Assembly: GCF_022347545.1 (NCBI RefSeq)
Contig: NZ_JAKREW010000012.1
Location: 1-64,000 of the forward strand
DNA length: 64,000 nt
Direction: 5' to 3'
DNA from: Terribium retamae
Lineage (GTDB): Bacteria > Pseudomonadota > Alphaproteobacteria > Rhizobiales > Rhizobiaceae
Positions 42,631 through 51,810 of this stretch are shown piece after piece. Numbering within the stretch: the first letter of the stretch is position 1; every line of letters begins with the position of its first letter. The notes beneath the pieces were generated by a model. That model searched no databases. It saw nothing but the letters and a program-made list of their open reading frames with translations, and was not told the origin of the DNA. The translations under genes were made by a program, and so were the position numbers.

Positions 42631-43656
42631 ATGACCAGAATTGTACCTGTGCTCGATCTCAGCCGCCTGGAACAGGGCGCGTCTGAGCGGCGTACTTTCC
42701 TGGCTGACCTCAGATCGGCGGCCCGCGATGTAGGGTTCTTCTATCTGGCCGGCCACGGCATTGCGGTCAGCGAGATCGAAGGCGTGCTCGCTTCGGCGAA
42801 GCGTTTCTTTGAATTGCCGGAGGACGAGAAGCTCAAGATCGCCATGGTCAACTCGCCGCAGTTCCGTGGCTACACCCGCACTGGGGGCGAGCTGACGCGC
42901 GGCAAGGCGGACTGGCGCGAACAGCTTGACATCGGTGTCGAACGCGAACCGATCGCGCAAAAGCCGGGTGTCGCCGCCTGGACGCGCCTACAGGGGCCGA
43001 ACCAATGGCCACGGCTTTACCCGGACCTGAGGCCGGTGCTGCTATCCTGGCAGGCGCAGGTGACCGAGGTGGCGATCCGCCTGCTCAAGGCTTTCGCGCT
43101 GTCGCTGGAACAGCCGGAGGACGCCTTCGACGCCATCTATGCCGGCGAACCCAATCACCGCATGAAGATCGTGCGCTATCCCGGCCGCGACCACACCGGC
43201 AGCGAGCAGGGCGTCGGCGCGCACAAGGATGGTGGGTTCCTGACGCTTCTGCTGCAGGATCACAATGAGGGCCTGCAGGTCGAATATGACGAACGCTGGG
43301 TGCCGGTCGATCCAATCCCCGGCACGCTGGTCGTCAACATCGGCGAGTTGCTGGAGCTGGCTTCCAACGGTTATCTGCGGGCTACCGTGCACCGCGTCGT
43401 CACGCCGCCTGTCGGTGTCGAAAGGCTGTCGGTGCCGTTCTTCTTCAGCGCCCGTCTGGACGCCTCCATCCCGCTGCTTGACCTGCCGTCCAACCTGGCG
43501 GCGGAAGCGCGTGGCCCGGCTAGCGATCCTGAGAATCCGCTGTTCCGCGATGTCGGCACCAATGTCCTGAAGAGCCGGCTGCGTTCGCATCCGGACGTCG
43601 CCAAGCGGCACTATTCGGACTTGCTTGAAAGCGGCTTCGCTTCGGTCGCCGCCTGA
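42631..43656 (+). CDS. Isopenicillin-N-synthase-like 2-oxoglutarate/Fe(II) oxygenase, copy 2
   Basis: A 341-residue paralog of the preceding gene; most motifs recur, such as MVNSPQFRGYTRTGGELT. The iron ligands are H198 and D200 in GAHKDGGFLTLL and H254 in TVHRVVTPP. GGAGG precedes the ATG at 42631. A strong terminator follows. The two copies differ most at the N-terminus and in the substrate-facing C-terminal part, which suggests different or sequential substrates. Confidence 0.89.
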   Translation: MTRIVPVLDLSRLEQGASERRTFLADLRSAARDVGFFYLAGHGIAVSEIEGVLASAKRFFELPEDEKLKIAMVNSPQFRGYTRTGGELTRGKADWREQLDIGVEREPIAQKPGVAAWTRLQGPNQWPRLYPDLRPVLLSWQAQVTEVAIRLLKAFALSLEQPEDAFDAIYAGEPNHRMKIVRYPGRDHTGSEQGVGAHKDGGFLTLLLQDHNEGLQVEYDERWVPVDPIPGTLVVNIGELLELASNGYLRATVHRVVTPPVGVERLSVPFFFSARLDASIPLLDLPSNLAAEARGPASDPENPLFRDVGTNVLKSRLRSHPDVAKRHYSDLLESGFASVAA

Positions 43657-43680
43657 GGCGCACTCCATCTCCTCTCACCT

Positions 43681-43707
43681 CGGCCGGGTCATGCCGGCCG
43701 TTTTTTT
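43681..43707 (+). terminator. Rho-independent terminator after the oxygenase pair
   Basis: CGGCCGG (43681-43687) pairs with CCGGCCG (43694-43700) around GTCATG, followed by seven T. Confidence 0.93.
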
Positions 43708-43900
43708 ATGGATTGCACAGTCGCCGCTTCCACCTCCAAAGCGCTCCTTTTTCGGCAAAGCGCTTCCCGGAACGGCGCAATTTTGGATTGCTGTTCCTTA
43801 GTCTACAAATTTTATGGAGTTACCGTTTGGCAGGTCGGCGAAAGGGGGCTGAACGCAATCGTTTCGAGTCGGCTTGTTACGGAACCAGGAGTTTATCCAG

Positions 43901-44935
43901 ATGACATTTTTATCGCAACCCGGCGGCCTGTGGCGCCGGGCGGTGGCGGCATCGCTGGTCGTGGCCGCGACCGCGTTTTCAACCGTGGCGGATGCGGGAC
44001 CGACACTGGACAAGATCAAGCAGCGTGGCGCGATCAAGGTCGGCGTCGGTACGACGCCGGGCTTTTTCGCACCGGGCGACGATGGCCAGTGGAAAGGCTT
44101 CTTCGTCGACTACGGCAAGGCGTTGTCCATCACCGTGTTCGGCACGCCGGACAAGGTCGAGTTCACCAATTCCTCGCCGCAGCAGCGTCTGCCGGCACTT
44201 CAGGCGGGCGAATTCGATATCCTTTTGTCGGGTGTGACTGTGACCATCGCGCGTGCCCTGCAGCTTGGTTTCCACTTCGGCCCGACGGTGTTCTATGACG
44301 GGCAGGGCATCCTGGTCCGCAAGGACCTCGGCGTGACCAAGGCAACAGAACTCGACGGCGCCACCATCGGCGTGCAGAGCGGCACCACGGGCGAACTGAA
44401 CATCGCCGACTTCTTCCGCAAGACCGGTAAGAAGTTCACGCCGGTGACGATCGAGGAAACCGGCGAATTCATCAACGCGCTGGAATCCGGTCGCGTCGAT
44501 GCCATCACGCAGGACAGTTCCGATCTCGTCGGCAAGCGCACCCAGCTGAAGAAACCGGACGACTACGTCATCCTGCCGGAGCGCCTGTCCAAGGAGCCGC
44601 TGGCTCCGGCCATCGCCGGTGGCGACGACCGCTGGCAGGAGCTGGTCAACTGGACCGTCAACGTCACCATCCAGGCCGAGGAATGGGGCATCACCTCGAA
44701 GAATGTCGACGAGTTCCTCAAGTCGGAGGATCCAGCGATCCAGCGCTTCCTCGGCGTCGATCCTTCGCTGGCGCAGGCTACCAATCTCGACCCGAAATGG
44801 GCCTACAACATCATCAAGACGGTGGGCAACTATGGCGAGATCTTTGACCGCAACCTGAAACCACTCGGCTGGGAGCGCGGCTACAACAATCTGTGGTCGA
44901 ACGGCGGCCTGCTTTATTCGCCGCCTTTCCGCTGA
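43901..44935 (+). CDS. aapJ: AapJ-like amino-acid ABC transporter substrate-binding protein
   Basis: A 344-residue periplasmic protein of the AapJ/YhdW type. The signal peptide is about 1-32 (AVAASLVVAATAFSTVADA). The family pattern is clear in GTTGELNIADFFRK, the QDSSDL segment and LGWERGYNNLWSNGGLLY at the C-terminus. The ATG at 43901 follows AGGAG. It binds polar or general L-amino acids. Confidence 0.9.
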   Translation: MTFLSQPGGLWRRAVAASLVVAATAFSTVADAGPTLDKIKQRGAIKVGVGTTPGFFAPGDDGQWKGFFVDYGKALSITVFGTPDKVEFTNSSPQQRLPALQAGEFDILLSGVTVTIARALQLGFHFGPTVFYDGQGILVRKDLGVTKATELDGATIGVQSGTTGELNIADFFRKTGKKFTPVTIEETGEFINALESGRVDAITQDSSDLVGKRTQLKKPDDYVILPERLSKEPLAPAIAGGDDRWQELVNWTVNVTIQAEEWGITSKNVDEFLKSEDPAIQRFLGVDPSLAQATNLDPKWAYNIIKTVGNYGEIFDRNLKPLGWERGYNNLWSNGGLLYSPPFR

Positions 44936-44956
44936 TCTGACCGAGCTGCCTGAACC

Positions 44957-46147
44957 ATGGCGACGACCGAAATCGCGCCGGGCCGCGATCGGCCAGGCCT
45001 GCTGAGCCGGCTGGCCGGCTGGTGGGGGCCGCGGCCCTTCATCCAGCTTGCCGCCTTCGTAGCGGTCGTCGCTTTGTTCTGGCTGCTGGGCGCCAATGTC
45101 GCCGACACCATGCGGCGCATCGGCGTCACGCCGGGTTTCGGCTTTCTCGAACGGTCGGCCAATTTCGAGATCGGCGAAAGCGTCATCGCGTTCAAGGCGG
45201 GAGATCTCTATATCTGGGCGATCCTTGCCGGTCTCGTCAACACCGTCAAAGTGGCTGTGCTCGGCTGCGTTCTGGCGACCATTCTGGGCGTGGCACTGGG
45301 TGTCGCAGGCCTGTCCGGCAATCTGCTGCTGGCGACGCTCGTGCGCTGGTATGTCGAGCTGATCCGCAACACGCCTCTGCTGTTGCAATTGTTCTTCTGG
45401 ATCGCGCTCGCCAAATCCTTTCCGCCGCCAAGGCAGGCGCTGTCGGCCTTCGATGCGTTGTTTCTGTCCAATCGCGGCGTCTTCGTGCCGGGGATCATCG
45501 TTGATGGTTTCTCTAGCCGGACAGTGTTGTTGCTGGTCGCCATCGCCCTGTCACACGGCCTCTATCTCTACACCGCGTATCGTCGCCGGCGCCTGAGGTT
45601 CGGCAACGGTTTGGCCGCGACGCTCGTTCTGCTGGCAGCCGTCGGCGCGGCATTCCCGACGACGGATGCGACGCTGTCTCTCGACATGCCGGTGCTGGGC
45701 GGCTTCAACATTCGCGGCGGCTACAGCCTGACGCCGGAATTCGCGGCGCTCCTTGCCGGCTTGACGGTTAAATTCTCGGCTGCGATCGCCGAGATCGTGC
45801 GTGCCGGCATCCAGTCGGTCTCGCGCGGCCAATGGGAAGCGGCGCGGGCGCTTGGCCTGCATCCCGGGCAGATCATGCGCCTGGTGGTGCTGCCGCAGGC
45901 GTTGCGCGTCATCACGCCTCTGATCACGTCGAGCTATCTCGACCTGACCAAGGATTCCAGCCTGGCGGTCGCCATCGGCTATCCGGACCTCGTGTCCATC
46001 ATCAACACCACCGCCAACACCACCGGCCAGTCCTTCGAGGCGCTGGCCATCCTGATAGGCATCTATCTTGTGCTGAACCTGTCGGTGTCGGCGCTGATGA
46101 ATGTCTATAACCGCAGGGTCGCCCTGCGCGGAGACGTTTCGCGATGA
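44957..46147 (+). CDS. aapQ: AapQ-like amino-acid ABC transporter permease
   Basis: A 396-residue permease of the AapQ/YhdX type. After a first helix it has a periplasmic insertion, then a second membrane block with WYVELIRNTPLLLQLFFWI and the EAA-like QWEAARALGLHPGQIMRLVVLP. It overlaps aapM by ATGA. Confidence 0.92.
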   Translation: MATTEIAPGRDRPGLLSRLAGWWGPRPFIQLAAFVAVVALFWLLGANVADTMRRIGVTPGFGFLERSANFEIGESVIAFKAGDLYIWAILAGLVNTVKVAVLGCVLATILGVALGVAGLSGNLLLATLVRWYVELIRNTPLLLQLFFWIALAKSFPPPRQALSAFDALFLSNRGVFVPGIIVDGFSSRTVLLLVAIALSHGLYLYTAYRRRRLRFGNGLAATLVLLAAVGAAFPTTDATLSLDMPVLGGFNIRGGYSLTPEFAALLAGLTVKFSAAIAEIVRAGIQSVSRGQWEAARALGLHPGQIMRLVVLPQALRVITPLITSSYLDLTKDSSLAVAIGYPDLVSIINTTANTTGQSFEALAILIGIYLVLNLSVSALMNVYNRRVALRGDVSR

Positions 46148-47223
46148 GCCTTGTCGATATCGCCTCGCTGCCGTTGATGCGTCGCTCTTTCGATTGGAAG
46201 CCGCTGTGGAATGGCTTGTTCGGCACCAGGCTGAATACGGCGCTGACCGTGCTCACCCTTGCCTTCCTCGTCTGGCTGGTGCCGCCGCTTGTGCGCTGGC
46301 TCGTGCTCGACGCCACCTGGACCGGTACGGCGCAGGATTGCGCGGCGGCATCCGGCGCCTGCTGGGCCTTCGTGGTGGCCAAGCTCCGCTTCATCCTGTT
46401 CGCGTTCTACCCGCAGGAGCTGCAATGGCGGCCGACCGCGGCGCTCTTGCTGCTGCTCGGCCTGCTCGTCGTCACCGCCCAGCCGCGCTTCTGGCGGCGC
46501 GAGCTGTTGATCGCCTGGCTGCTGGTCGTCGGTCTCTGCTGGGCGCTGCTCACCGGCACGCTGACCGGATCGCCGGTGCCGTCCAACCAGTGGGGCGGGC
46601 TGCCGGTCACCTTGCTGGTCTGGTCGGTCTGTTTCGGTCTCTCGATTCCGCTGGCGGTTCTGCTGGCGCTGGCGCGGCGTTCGAAGATGGGCGGCCTGCG
46701 CACGCTGGCGGTGCTGTTCATCGAGCTGATGCGCGGCACGCCGATGGTGGCGATCCTCTATGTCGCGATGCTGATCCTGCCGATGGCCATTCCCGGTGGC
46801 CAGTTCGTCGACAAGACGGTCCGGGCCATCATCATGATCACGCTGTTCTGGTCGGCCTATGTCGCCGAGGTGGTACGCGGCGGATTGCAGACCATCCCGC
46901 ATGGCCAGGAAGAAGCCGCCAAGGCGCTCGGCCTCGGCTATTGGCGCACCATGCAGTTGATCGTGCTGCCGCAGGCCTTGCGCCAGGTCATCCCCGGCAT
47001 GGTCAATCTGGCCATCGGCTTCCTGCTCGCCACCTCGCTGCTGGCGGTAATCGGGATCTTCGACCTGCTCAACGCGGCGCGTGCCTCGACCACCGACCCG
47101 AAATGGCTTGGCTTCTACGACGAGGCCTACTTGGTAGCAGGCATTATCTATTTCCTGTTCTGCTTCGGCGGCTCACGTTACAGCCGCTGGCTGGAGACGC
47201 GGCTGAAAGTGCCACATCATTGA
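46144..47223 (+). CDS. aapM: AapM-like amino-acid ABC transporter permease
   Basis: A 359-residue permease of the AapM/YhdY type, with FIELMRGTPMVAILYVAML and the ATPase-docking segment QEEAAKALGLGYWRTMQLIV. It would form the channel with AapQ. The ATPase gene (aapP) that usually follows is not present; a DUF559 pseudogene lies there instead. Confidence 0.92.
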   Translation: MSLVDIASLPLMRRSFDWKPLWNGLFGTRLNTALTVLTLAFLVWLVPPLVRWLVLDATWTGTAQDCAAASGACWAFVVAKLRFILFAFYPQELQWRPTAALLLLLGLLVVTAQPRFWRRELLIAWLLVVGLCWALLTGTLTGSPVPSNQWGGLPVTLLVWSVCFGLSIPLAVLLALARRSKMGGLRTLAVLFIELMRGTPMVAILYVAMLILPMAIPGGQFVDKTVRAIIMITLFWSAYVAEVVRGGLQTIPHGQEEAAKALGLGYWRTMQLIVLPQALRQVIPGMVNLAIGFLLATSLLAVIGIFDLLNAARASTTDPKWLGFYDEAYLVAGIIYFLFCFGGSRYSRWLETRLKVPHH

Positions 47224-47281
47224 CCCGAAGCGTCTAGCTTGAGCTCTTTCTGGTCGTGGCTCTTGCAGATAAGCTATCCTT

Positions 47282-47653
47282 ATGCCGCACACGCCCATTT
47301 CGCCCGGAAAACGCAGTTTTGCGAAGACATTACGGCAAGATATGACCGAGGCTGAGGGACGGCTTTAGGAAGAGCTTCGTGGTCGGCGGTTGAGCGGACT
47401 TAAATTCCGTAGGCAGGTGCCGGTCGGATCATATGTCGCTGATTTTCTGTGCGCCAATGCCATGCTGATCGTCGAAGTCGATGGCAGCCAACATGCTGAT
47501 TCCGTGCACGATGGACAGCGTGCCTTGGCTCTCAACGCGCTTGGTTTTCGAGTTCTGCGATTTTGGAATGACGAAGTGCTGCGGGAAATGAATGCAGTGT
47601 GTGACACTATCATTGCCTATGCAGCCGATAAGAGCCTGGAACCGTGGCGATGA
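47282..47653 (+). pseudogene. DUF559-family endonuclease-like gene with an amber stop
   Basis: The frame from the ATG at 47282 reads as a DUF559 protein (Vsr-like nuclease fold), with KTLRQDMTEAEGRL. TAG (47366-47368) then stands where homologues usually have Trp (RLWxxLR), so a one-base change from TGG would explain it. The frame then continues with LKFRRQVPVGSYVADFLC, VEVDGSQHAD and FRVLRFWNDEVL to a TGA at 47651. Without a suppressor the protein is 28 residues long. A downstream start at 47390 would leave a core fragment only. Confidence 0.8.
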
Positions 47654-47657
47654 TCTG

Positions 47658-47850
47658 CCTTCTCCCCTTGTGGGAGAAGGTGGATCGGCGCGCAGCGCCG
47701 AGACGGATGAGGGGTGCTGGAAGAAACGAGGCGCTGCAGGAGCGAGCACCTGTTTCAGCAAGACACGAACCTGAAAAGCAGCACTCCGTCCAGCACCCCT
47801 CATCCGACCTCGCCTGCGGCTCGGCCACCTTCTCCCACAAGGGGAGAAGG
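47658..47850. repeat. Long imperfect inverted repeat between pseudogene and CGL gene
   Basis: CCTTCTCCCCTTGTGGGAG at the left end is mirrored by CTCCCACAAGGGGAGAAGG at the right end. The inner arms continue as GGATGAGGGGTGCTGG and CCAGCACCCCTCATCC. The element is about 190 bp and MITE-like. Related sequences occur at 7180-7305 and 51586-51735. Confidence 0.75.
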
Positions 47851-47866
47851 GGGATGGGCGTTCCGC

Positions 47867-49036
47867 TTAAACCGCCAGAGCCTGCGCCAGGTCGGCGATC
47901 AGGTCGTCGGCGTCCTCGATGCCGGCTGACAGCCGCACCAGCGAATCCGAGATGCCGATGGCTGCCCGCTTTTCCGCCGGGATGGACCCGTGAGTCATCA
48001 GGGCCGGATGTTCTATCAGGCTTTCGACGCCACCCAGGCTTTCGGCCAGCGCAAACAGGCGCGTGTGTTCAAGGAAGCGTTTGGTGCCGACGAGGTCGCG
48101 GTCGAGCTCTACCGTGATCATGCCGCCAAAGGCATTCATCTGCGCCTTGGCGACAGCATGCTGGGGGTGGCTTTCAAGGCCGGGATAGATGACACGGCGG
48201 ACATCCGGCCGCGCTTCCAGCCAGCGCGCGATCTTCAGGCCGTTGGCGGAGTGCCGTTCCATACGCAGCGCCAGCGTCTTCAGACCGCGTAGCGCCAGGA
48301 AACTGTCGAACGGCCCGGAAATAGCACCGACCGCGTTCTGGAGGAATTTCAACTGGTCGCGTAGTCCGGCATTGTCGCCTACGATCACGACGCCGCCGAC
48401 CATATCGGAGTGGCCGTTGAGATATTTGGTCACCGAATGCACGACAAGGTCGATGCCGAGTTCCAGCGGTCGCTGGATGTAGGGGCTGCAGAACGTGTTG
48501 TCGGCGACGGCGATGAGCCTCTTGCGACGGGCGAGCGCGGCAACGGCGGCGAGATCGACCACCCGCAGCAGCGGATTGGTTGGCGTCTCCACCCACAGAA
48601 GCTTGGTTTCCGGGCGAATCGCTGCCTCGACGGCAGCGAGATCAGTGAAGTCGGCGAAGCTCACTTGCAGCCCGGCCGAGCGCTTGCGCACGCGTTCGAG
48701 CAGGCGGAACGTGCCGCCATAGATGTCGTCGGTGGCGACGATGTGCGAACCGGCGTCGAGCAGTTCAAAGATGTTGGCGATAGCAGCAAGGCCCGATGCA
48801 TAGGCGAACGCAGCCGAACCGCTTTCAAGATCCGCCACCGCCCGCTCGAAGGCGAAGCGGGTCGGGTTCTGGCTGCGGGCATATTCGAAGCCCTTGTGCA
48901 CGCCCGGCGACTGCTGCGCATAGGTCGAGGTGGCGTAGATCGGTACCATCACGGCGCCGGTCGTCGGGTCGTGACTCTGCCCGCCATGGATGGTGCGGGT
49001 CGAGAAAGCGAGCCTGTTCTTGCCCTGGATGGTCAT
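47867..49036 (-). CDS. Cystathionine gamma-lyase/synthase-family PLP enzyme
   Basis: A 389-residue Cys/Met-metabolism PLP enzyme. K204 in HSVTKYLNGHSD binds PLP, and SGLAAIANIFELL and DNTFCSPYIQRPLELG are family features. Since it overlaps a cystathionine beta-synthase gene by ATGA, gamma-lyase (cystathionine to cysteine, 2-oxobutyrate and ammonia) is the best reading; gamma-synthase is the alternative. Confidence 0.88.
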   Translation of the reverse strand: MTIQGKNRLAFSTRTIHGGQSHDPTTGAVMVPIYATSTYAQQSPGVHKGFEYARSQNPTRFAFERAVADLESGSAAFAYASGLAAIANIFELLDAGSHIVATDDIYGGTFRLLERVRKRSAGLQVSFADFTDLAAVEAAIRPETKLLWVETPTNPLLRVVDLAAVAALARRKRLIAVADNTFCSPYIQRPLELGIDLVVHSVTKYLNGHSDMVGGVVIVGDNAGLRDQLKFLQNAVGAISGPFDSFLALRGLKTLALRMERHSANGLKIARWLEARPDVRRVIYPGLESHPQHAVAKAQMNAFGGMITVELDRDLVGTKRFLEHTRLFALAESLGGVESLIEHPALMTHGSIPAEKRAAIGISDSLVRLSAGIEDADDLIADLAQALAV

Positions 49037-50457
49037 CGGTTGCGCCTCAGATGGTTGATCAGATCGATACGGGTGATGAGACCGACGAATTCGTCGCCGT
49101 CGAAGACGATGGCGACTTCGTTGCGGTCGAAGACGGGCAGCAACGCGTCCAGCGTCTGATTGGCCTGCAGCGTATGCAGATCGGCTGTCATGGCCGTGCG
49201 CACCGGCTGGTCGAAGCGCTGCCAGCGGCCATCATAAGGACCGTCGACTTTACCCAGGATGTCGCCCTCGTCGATGATGCCGACCAGCTTGCCGTCTTCC
49301 AGCACAGGCAATTGCGAGACGTCGCCGCGCCGCATGCGGCCATATGCGGTCAGCAGCGTGTCATCTGGCCCGACGAACACCGTGCCGCCTTCGCGGTGTG
49401 AACGGGCGACGAGATCGGAGAGGTCGCCATGCTGCTCGCGCTCTGCAAGGCCCTGTTCGGCCAGCCAGAAATCGTCGAAGACCTTGGAGAGATATTTGTT
49501 GCCGCTGTCGCAGACGAAGGTGACGACGCGTTTCGGCACCTTCTGTTCGCGGCAGTAGCGCAGCGCCGCCGACAACAGCGTGCCGGAGGATGAGCCTGCC
49601 AGGATGCCTTCCTTCGAAAGCAGGTCGCGCACCGCCAGCATCGAGTGCCGGTCAGAGACCGAATAGGCCTTCTTGACCAGCGAAAGATCGCAGTTCGGCG
49701 GCACGAAATCCTCCCCGATACCTTCTACGGTCCAACTGCCTGCCTCGACCATCTCGCCGGTCTTGACCAGCGGTGCCAGCACCGAGCCGACCGGGTCGGC
49801 CAGCACCATCTCGGTCTTGGGCGACACGCCGGCGAAGAAACGGCCAAGGCCGGACAGGGTGCCGCCGGAGCCGACGCCGACCACCACTGCATCGACGTCG
49901 CCATCGAGTTGCTGCCAGATTTCAGGGCCGGTGGTGGTTTCGTGCGCCAGCGGGTTGGCCGGGTTGGAGAATTGATTGGCGTAGAAGGCGCCCGGGATTT
50001 CGGCGGCCAGCTTCTCGGCAATGTCTTGGTAATATTCCGGGTGACCCTTGCCGACATCGGAGCGGGTCAGCCGCACTTCGGCGCCGAGCGCCCGCAGGTG
50101 CTGCACCTTCTCGCGCGACATCTTGTCGGGGACGATGAGTATGATGCGGTAGCCGCGCGGAATGCCGACCTGGGCAAGGCCGAGCCCGGTGTTGCCGGCC
50201 GTCGCCTCGACGATGACGCCGCCACGCTGCAACCGTCCGTCCCGCTCGGCCTGGTCGATCATCGAGCGGGCGATGCGATCCTTGATCGAACCACCCGGAT
50301 TCTGGCTTTCCAGTTTGATGAACAGCCGGCACTTGCCGGTATCGAACTTTTTCAACTCCACGACCGGCGTCTCGCCGATCAGGTCAAGCACCGATGCGAC
50401 GGGCGGCTGCAGCCGCTTCATTGCACCACCGAATTCTGCCTCAGCCTTCGCGCTCAT
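49033..50457 (-). CDS. Cystathionine beta-synthase with CBS domains
   Basis: A 474-residue PLP enzyme. The catalytic domain (about 15-330) has K59 in NPGGSIKDRIA, ATAGNTGLGLAQ and GVGSGGTLSGLG. Two CBS domains (about 355-470) follow, with QLPVLEDGKLVGIIDEGDIL and FVGLITRIDLI. It condenses serine and homocysteine to cystathionine, the first step of reverse transsulfuration. GGGAG precedes the ATG at 50457. The 265 bp upstream hold the promoter but no recognised riboswitch. Confidence 0.9.
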   Translation of the reverse strand: MSAKAEAEFGGAMKRLQPPVASVLDLIGETPVVELKKFDTGKCRLFIKLESQNPGGSIKDRIARSMIDQAERDGRLQRGGVIVEATAGNTGLGLAQVGIPRGYRIILIVPDKMSREKVQHLRALGAEVRLTRSDVGKGHPEYYQDIAEKLAAEIPGAFYANQFSNPANPLAHETTTGPEIWQQLDGDVDAVVVGVGSGGTLSGLGRFFAGVSPKTEMVLADPVGSVLAPLVKTGEMVEAGSWTVEGIGEDFVPPNCDLSLVKKAYSVSDRHSMLAVRDLLSKEGILAGSSSGTLLSAALRYCREQKVPKRVVTFVCDSGNKYLSKVFDDFWLAEQGLAEREQHGDLSDLVARSHREGGTVFVGPDDTLLTAYGRMRRGDVSQLPVLEDGKLVGIIDEGDILGKVDGPYDGRWQRFDQPVRTAMTADLHTLQANQTLDALLPVFDRNEVAIVFDGDEFVGLITRIDLINHLRRNR

Positions 50458-50722
50458 CGCAACGCTCCCTAGCGGGTTGCCGGATCGCTGCCGGCATGCG
50501 TCCTGATCGCAGAAGCGACCGCTTCTTGTCGAAGGAAAGAATTTCCTTTGATCGGCGATCAGTAGAATGTCGTTTCAGTTCTCCGGAATTTCAGCTTCCT
50601 GGCGATGCATCCATTCTCTGCATGAGAATGGTTTTCGCCATCTATATGCGAACAATATGGCGCTGGAGGCACGATTGGCCAGTCTCTTAATGCCTGCTGG
50701 CGTGAAGGGAATTCGGCTTTCT

Positions 50723-51478
50723 TCAACCCTTGTCGATGTGCACCGTCTCACCATCCGCCGGGATAAGCAGGCGCTCTGCGGCGATGCCAGCGGCTTCGGC
50801 TGTCTGGCGCAGTGTAGCCCGATCGATCGTGGCATGGTCGAGCGCTTCCATGTGCACGGCAATCACTTTGGCCTGTGGCGCAGAACGCGCCACCTCTACG
50901 GTCTGCTTGTCGTCCATCACGATTAGCTCCCCATCCCAGCGTGCGCCGCAGGAATGGGTGACAATGATGCCGGGTTTTGTTGCTGCGATCGTCTCGGCGA
51001 CCGGCGGATAGAGCACCGTATCGCCAGCCCAGTAGAGTGTCGGCTCGCCTGCCGCCTCCAGCGAGAAGCCGATAACCTGTCCCATCTTCTCCACCACCGG
51101 CCCCAGCCCATGGCTGCCGTCGCGCCGGATCAGCTTGATCCCGTTCCAGGTGAGTTCGGAGGCAAGCGTGGTGACGTCCTCAAAACCGAAGCCGCGGATT
51201 TTCCCTTCGTCGCCGGGCTGGCAGATCAGCGGCAGGTCCTTTGCGATAACCGTCTGCGCCACCGTGTCGAAATGGTCGGCATGGAGGTGCGAGACGATCA
51301 CCAGGTCGACGCCATCCAGGATTTCCTCGACGCTGACCGGCAGGTCGACCATCGGGTTCGGCGAACGTCCGGTGAAAGAAGGACGGCTGTGCTTGTCGCC
51401 AAGGTCCGGGTCGACAAGCAGTGTCTTGCCGGCGACTTCGATCTTCAACGCGGCGTTTCGGAACAGGCGGATTTTCAT
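50723..51478 (-). CDS. Metallo-beta-lactamase-fold hydrolase
   Basis: A 251-residue MBL-fold protein. Metal ligands are in SHLHADHFD and later in the WAGDTVLYP and MEALDH segments. It resembles UPF0173/UlaG-like hydrolases, with an unknown substrate. The ATG at 51478 follows GAGG at a six-base spacing; a longer frame would read through repeat DNA. Confidence 0.82.
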   Translation of the reverse strand: MKIRLFRNAALKIEVAGKTLLVDPDLGDKHSRPSFTGRSPNPMVDLPVSVEEILDGVDLVIVSHLHADHFDTVAQTVIAKDLPLICQPGDEGKIRGFGFEDVTTLASELTWNGIKLIRRDGSHGLGPVVEKMGQVIGFSLEAAGEPTLYWAGDTVLYPPVAETIAATKPGIIVTHSCGARWDGELIVMDDKQTVEVARSAPQAKVIAVHMEALDHATIDRATLRQTAEAAGIAAERLLIPADGETVHIDKG

Positions 51479-51810
51479 GATGTCCTCGGCAGGGTGCGAT
51501 GGTGACGCATGTGTATCCCGCTCTGAACCTGGGAGAAAGGCTCGTGCGCCACGCATTGCTGTGCCACCCGCCGCAGCGCTGCCCCTCATCGCCCTGCCGG
51601 GCACTTCTCCCCGTGAACGGGTAGAAGGATGCTGGCCGCTGCGCCGGCGCCCGTTCTGCAACGCCGATAATTGGCGAAATCTGAGGCGGGAGCGTCCCTC
51701 TCCCCGTTAACGGGGAGAGGATGCAGGCAGGCAGGTGAGGGGCGGCACGAACGGTCGATATTTACGATGTTCAAACCGCCAGCACCTGTTCTGGCGACGT
51801 CCCGCCTATC
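51479..51810. repeat. Gene-free stretch with mosaic repeat
   Basis: This 332-bp gap has no supportable gene. From about 51586 to 51735 it holds a repeat: CCCCTCATCGCCCTGCCGGG with CTTCTCCCCGTGAACGGG on the left, and CTCTCCCCGTTAACGGGGAG with GCAGGCAGGTGAGGGGC on the right. It is related to the elements at 7180-7305 and 47658-47850. The palindrome CCCCGTTAACGGGG could end transcription of the peptide-transport operon. Confidence 0.65.

Noticed and set aside
41495..43656. Beta-lactam biosynthesis
   Set aside because: The oxygenases are of the broad IPNS-like family; no ACV synthetase or other pathway gene is near.
50458..50722. Riboswitch upstream of the transsulfuration genes
   Set aside because: I could not identify a conserved SAM or SAH riboswitch core; a covariance-model search would decide.
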